From: Gonapodya prolifera JEL478
Taxonomy: Eukaryota > Monoblepharomycota > Monoblepharidomycetes > Monoblepharidales > Gonapodyaceae
DNA length: 64,000 bases
Assembly: GCA_001574975.1 (NCBI GenBank)
Contig: KQ965794.1
Coordinates: 177,057 to 241,056 of the forward strand
Direction: 5' to 3'
The position numbers were made by a program, and so were the translations under genes. Positions 63,942 through 64,000 of this stretch are shown one piece after another. Every line of letters starts with the position of its first letter. The stretch's first letter is position 1. The notes under the pieces were generated by a model, which was not told where the DNA came from, made no database searches, and saw only the letters and a program-made list of their open reading frames with translations.

Positions 63942-64000
63942 ATGGCCAGTCAGCCTACATCTACGGACACCGGGGCGACGAAGCGCCCTCTGGACCTTGC
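63942..64000 (+). CDS. Possible start of a gene cut by the window edge
   Basis: An ATG at 63942 opens a frame with coding-like composition (MASQPTSTDTGATKRPLDL) that runs off the end. Nineteen residues are too few to name it, and the start is only a guess. Confidence 0.3.
   Translation, partial: MASQPTSTDTGATKRPLDL

Overview
The window is nuclear DNA from a flagellated (zoosporic, chytrid-grade) fungus. Genes are dense on both strands, introns are mostly 50-75 nt, and there are typical fungal families: a Zn2Cys6 regulator, kynureninase, a fungal-type sulfite reductase beta subunit and protein phosphatase Z. Against that background sits a clear homologue of TTC29, a ciliary and flagellar axoneme protein, and also a kinesin-12-like motor and a SNAPc subunit. 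Together these point away from Dikarya and towards a lineage that still makes zoospores. The species cannot be named from the sequence.

Layout. 0-1.3 kb: the 3' end of a Ty3-type chromodomain retroelement and a decayed BTB gene. 2-6 kb: RPS12 (+) and JJJ1 (-). 7.4-11 kb: a TauD-type dioxygenase and a decayed trypsin-like protease. 11.3-16.6 kb: a SNF5-family chromatin remodeller subunit (-), a frame-broken SANT-like gene (-), and a PLP aminotransferase (+). 16.9-19.4 kb: a TPR-SET gene with several disablements (-). 19.4-22.7 kb: largely non-coding, but it holds a U1 snRNA gene with its own TATA box. 22.7-32.7 kb: MET5 and a 17-exon DUF2235 hydrolase (+). 33.1-41.2 kb: SER33 (-) and a kinesin-12-like gene (+). 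41.2-48.4 kb: a Zn2Cys6 factor, YTM1 and TTC29 (all -). 48.8-52 kb: SNAPC1 (-) head to head with RBM39 (+). 52-59.7 kb: kynureninase, protein phosphatase Z and Miro/GEM1 (all -). 60.6-63.5 kb: importin alpha (+) and tRNA-Leu(UAA) (-). The window ends just inside a possible new gene.

Most content is housekeeping and not organised as operons. Functional themes recur: ribosome biogenesis (RPS12, JJJ1, YTM1), splicing and snRNA synthesis (U1, SNAPC1, RBM39), sulfur/serine/tryptophan metabolism (MET5, SER33, aminotransferase, kynureninase), and cytoskeleton or organelle motility (kinesin, TTC29, Miro). Exon structures given with coordinates were built by hand from splice motifs and checked for reading-frame closure; they are predictions. 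I found no CRISPR array, no defence system and no biosynthetic cluster. The most notable non-annotated-style discovery is the U1 snRNA gene.
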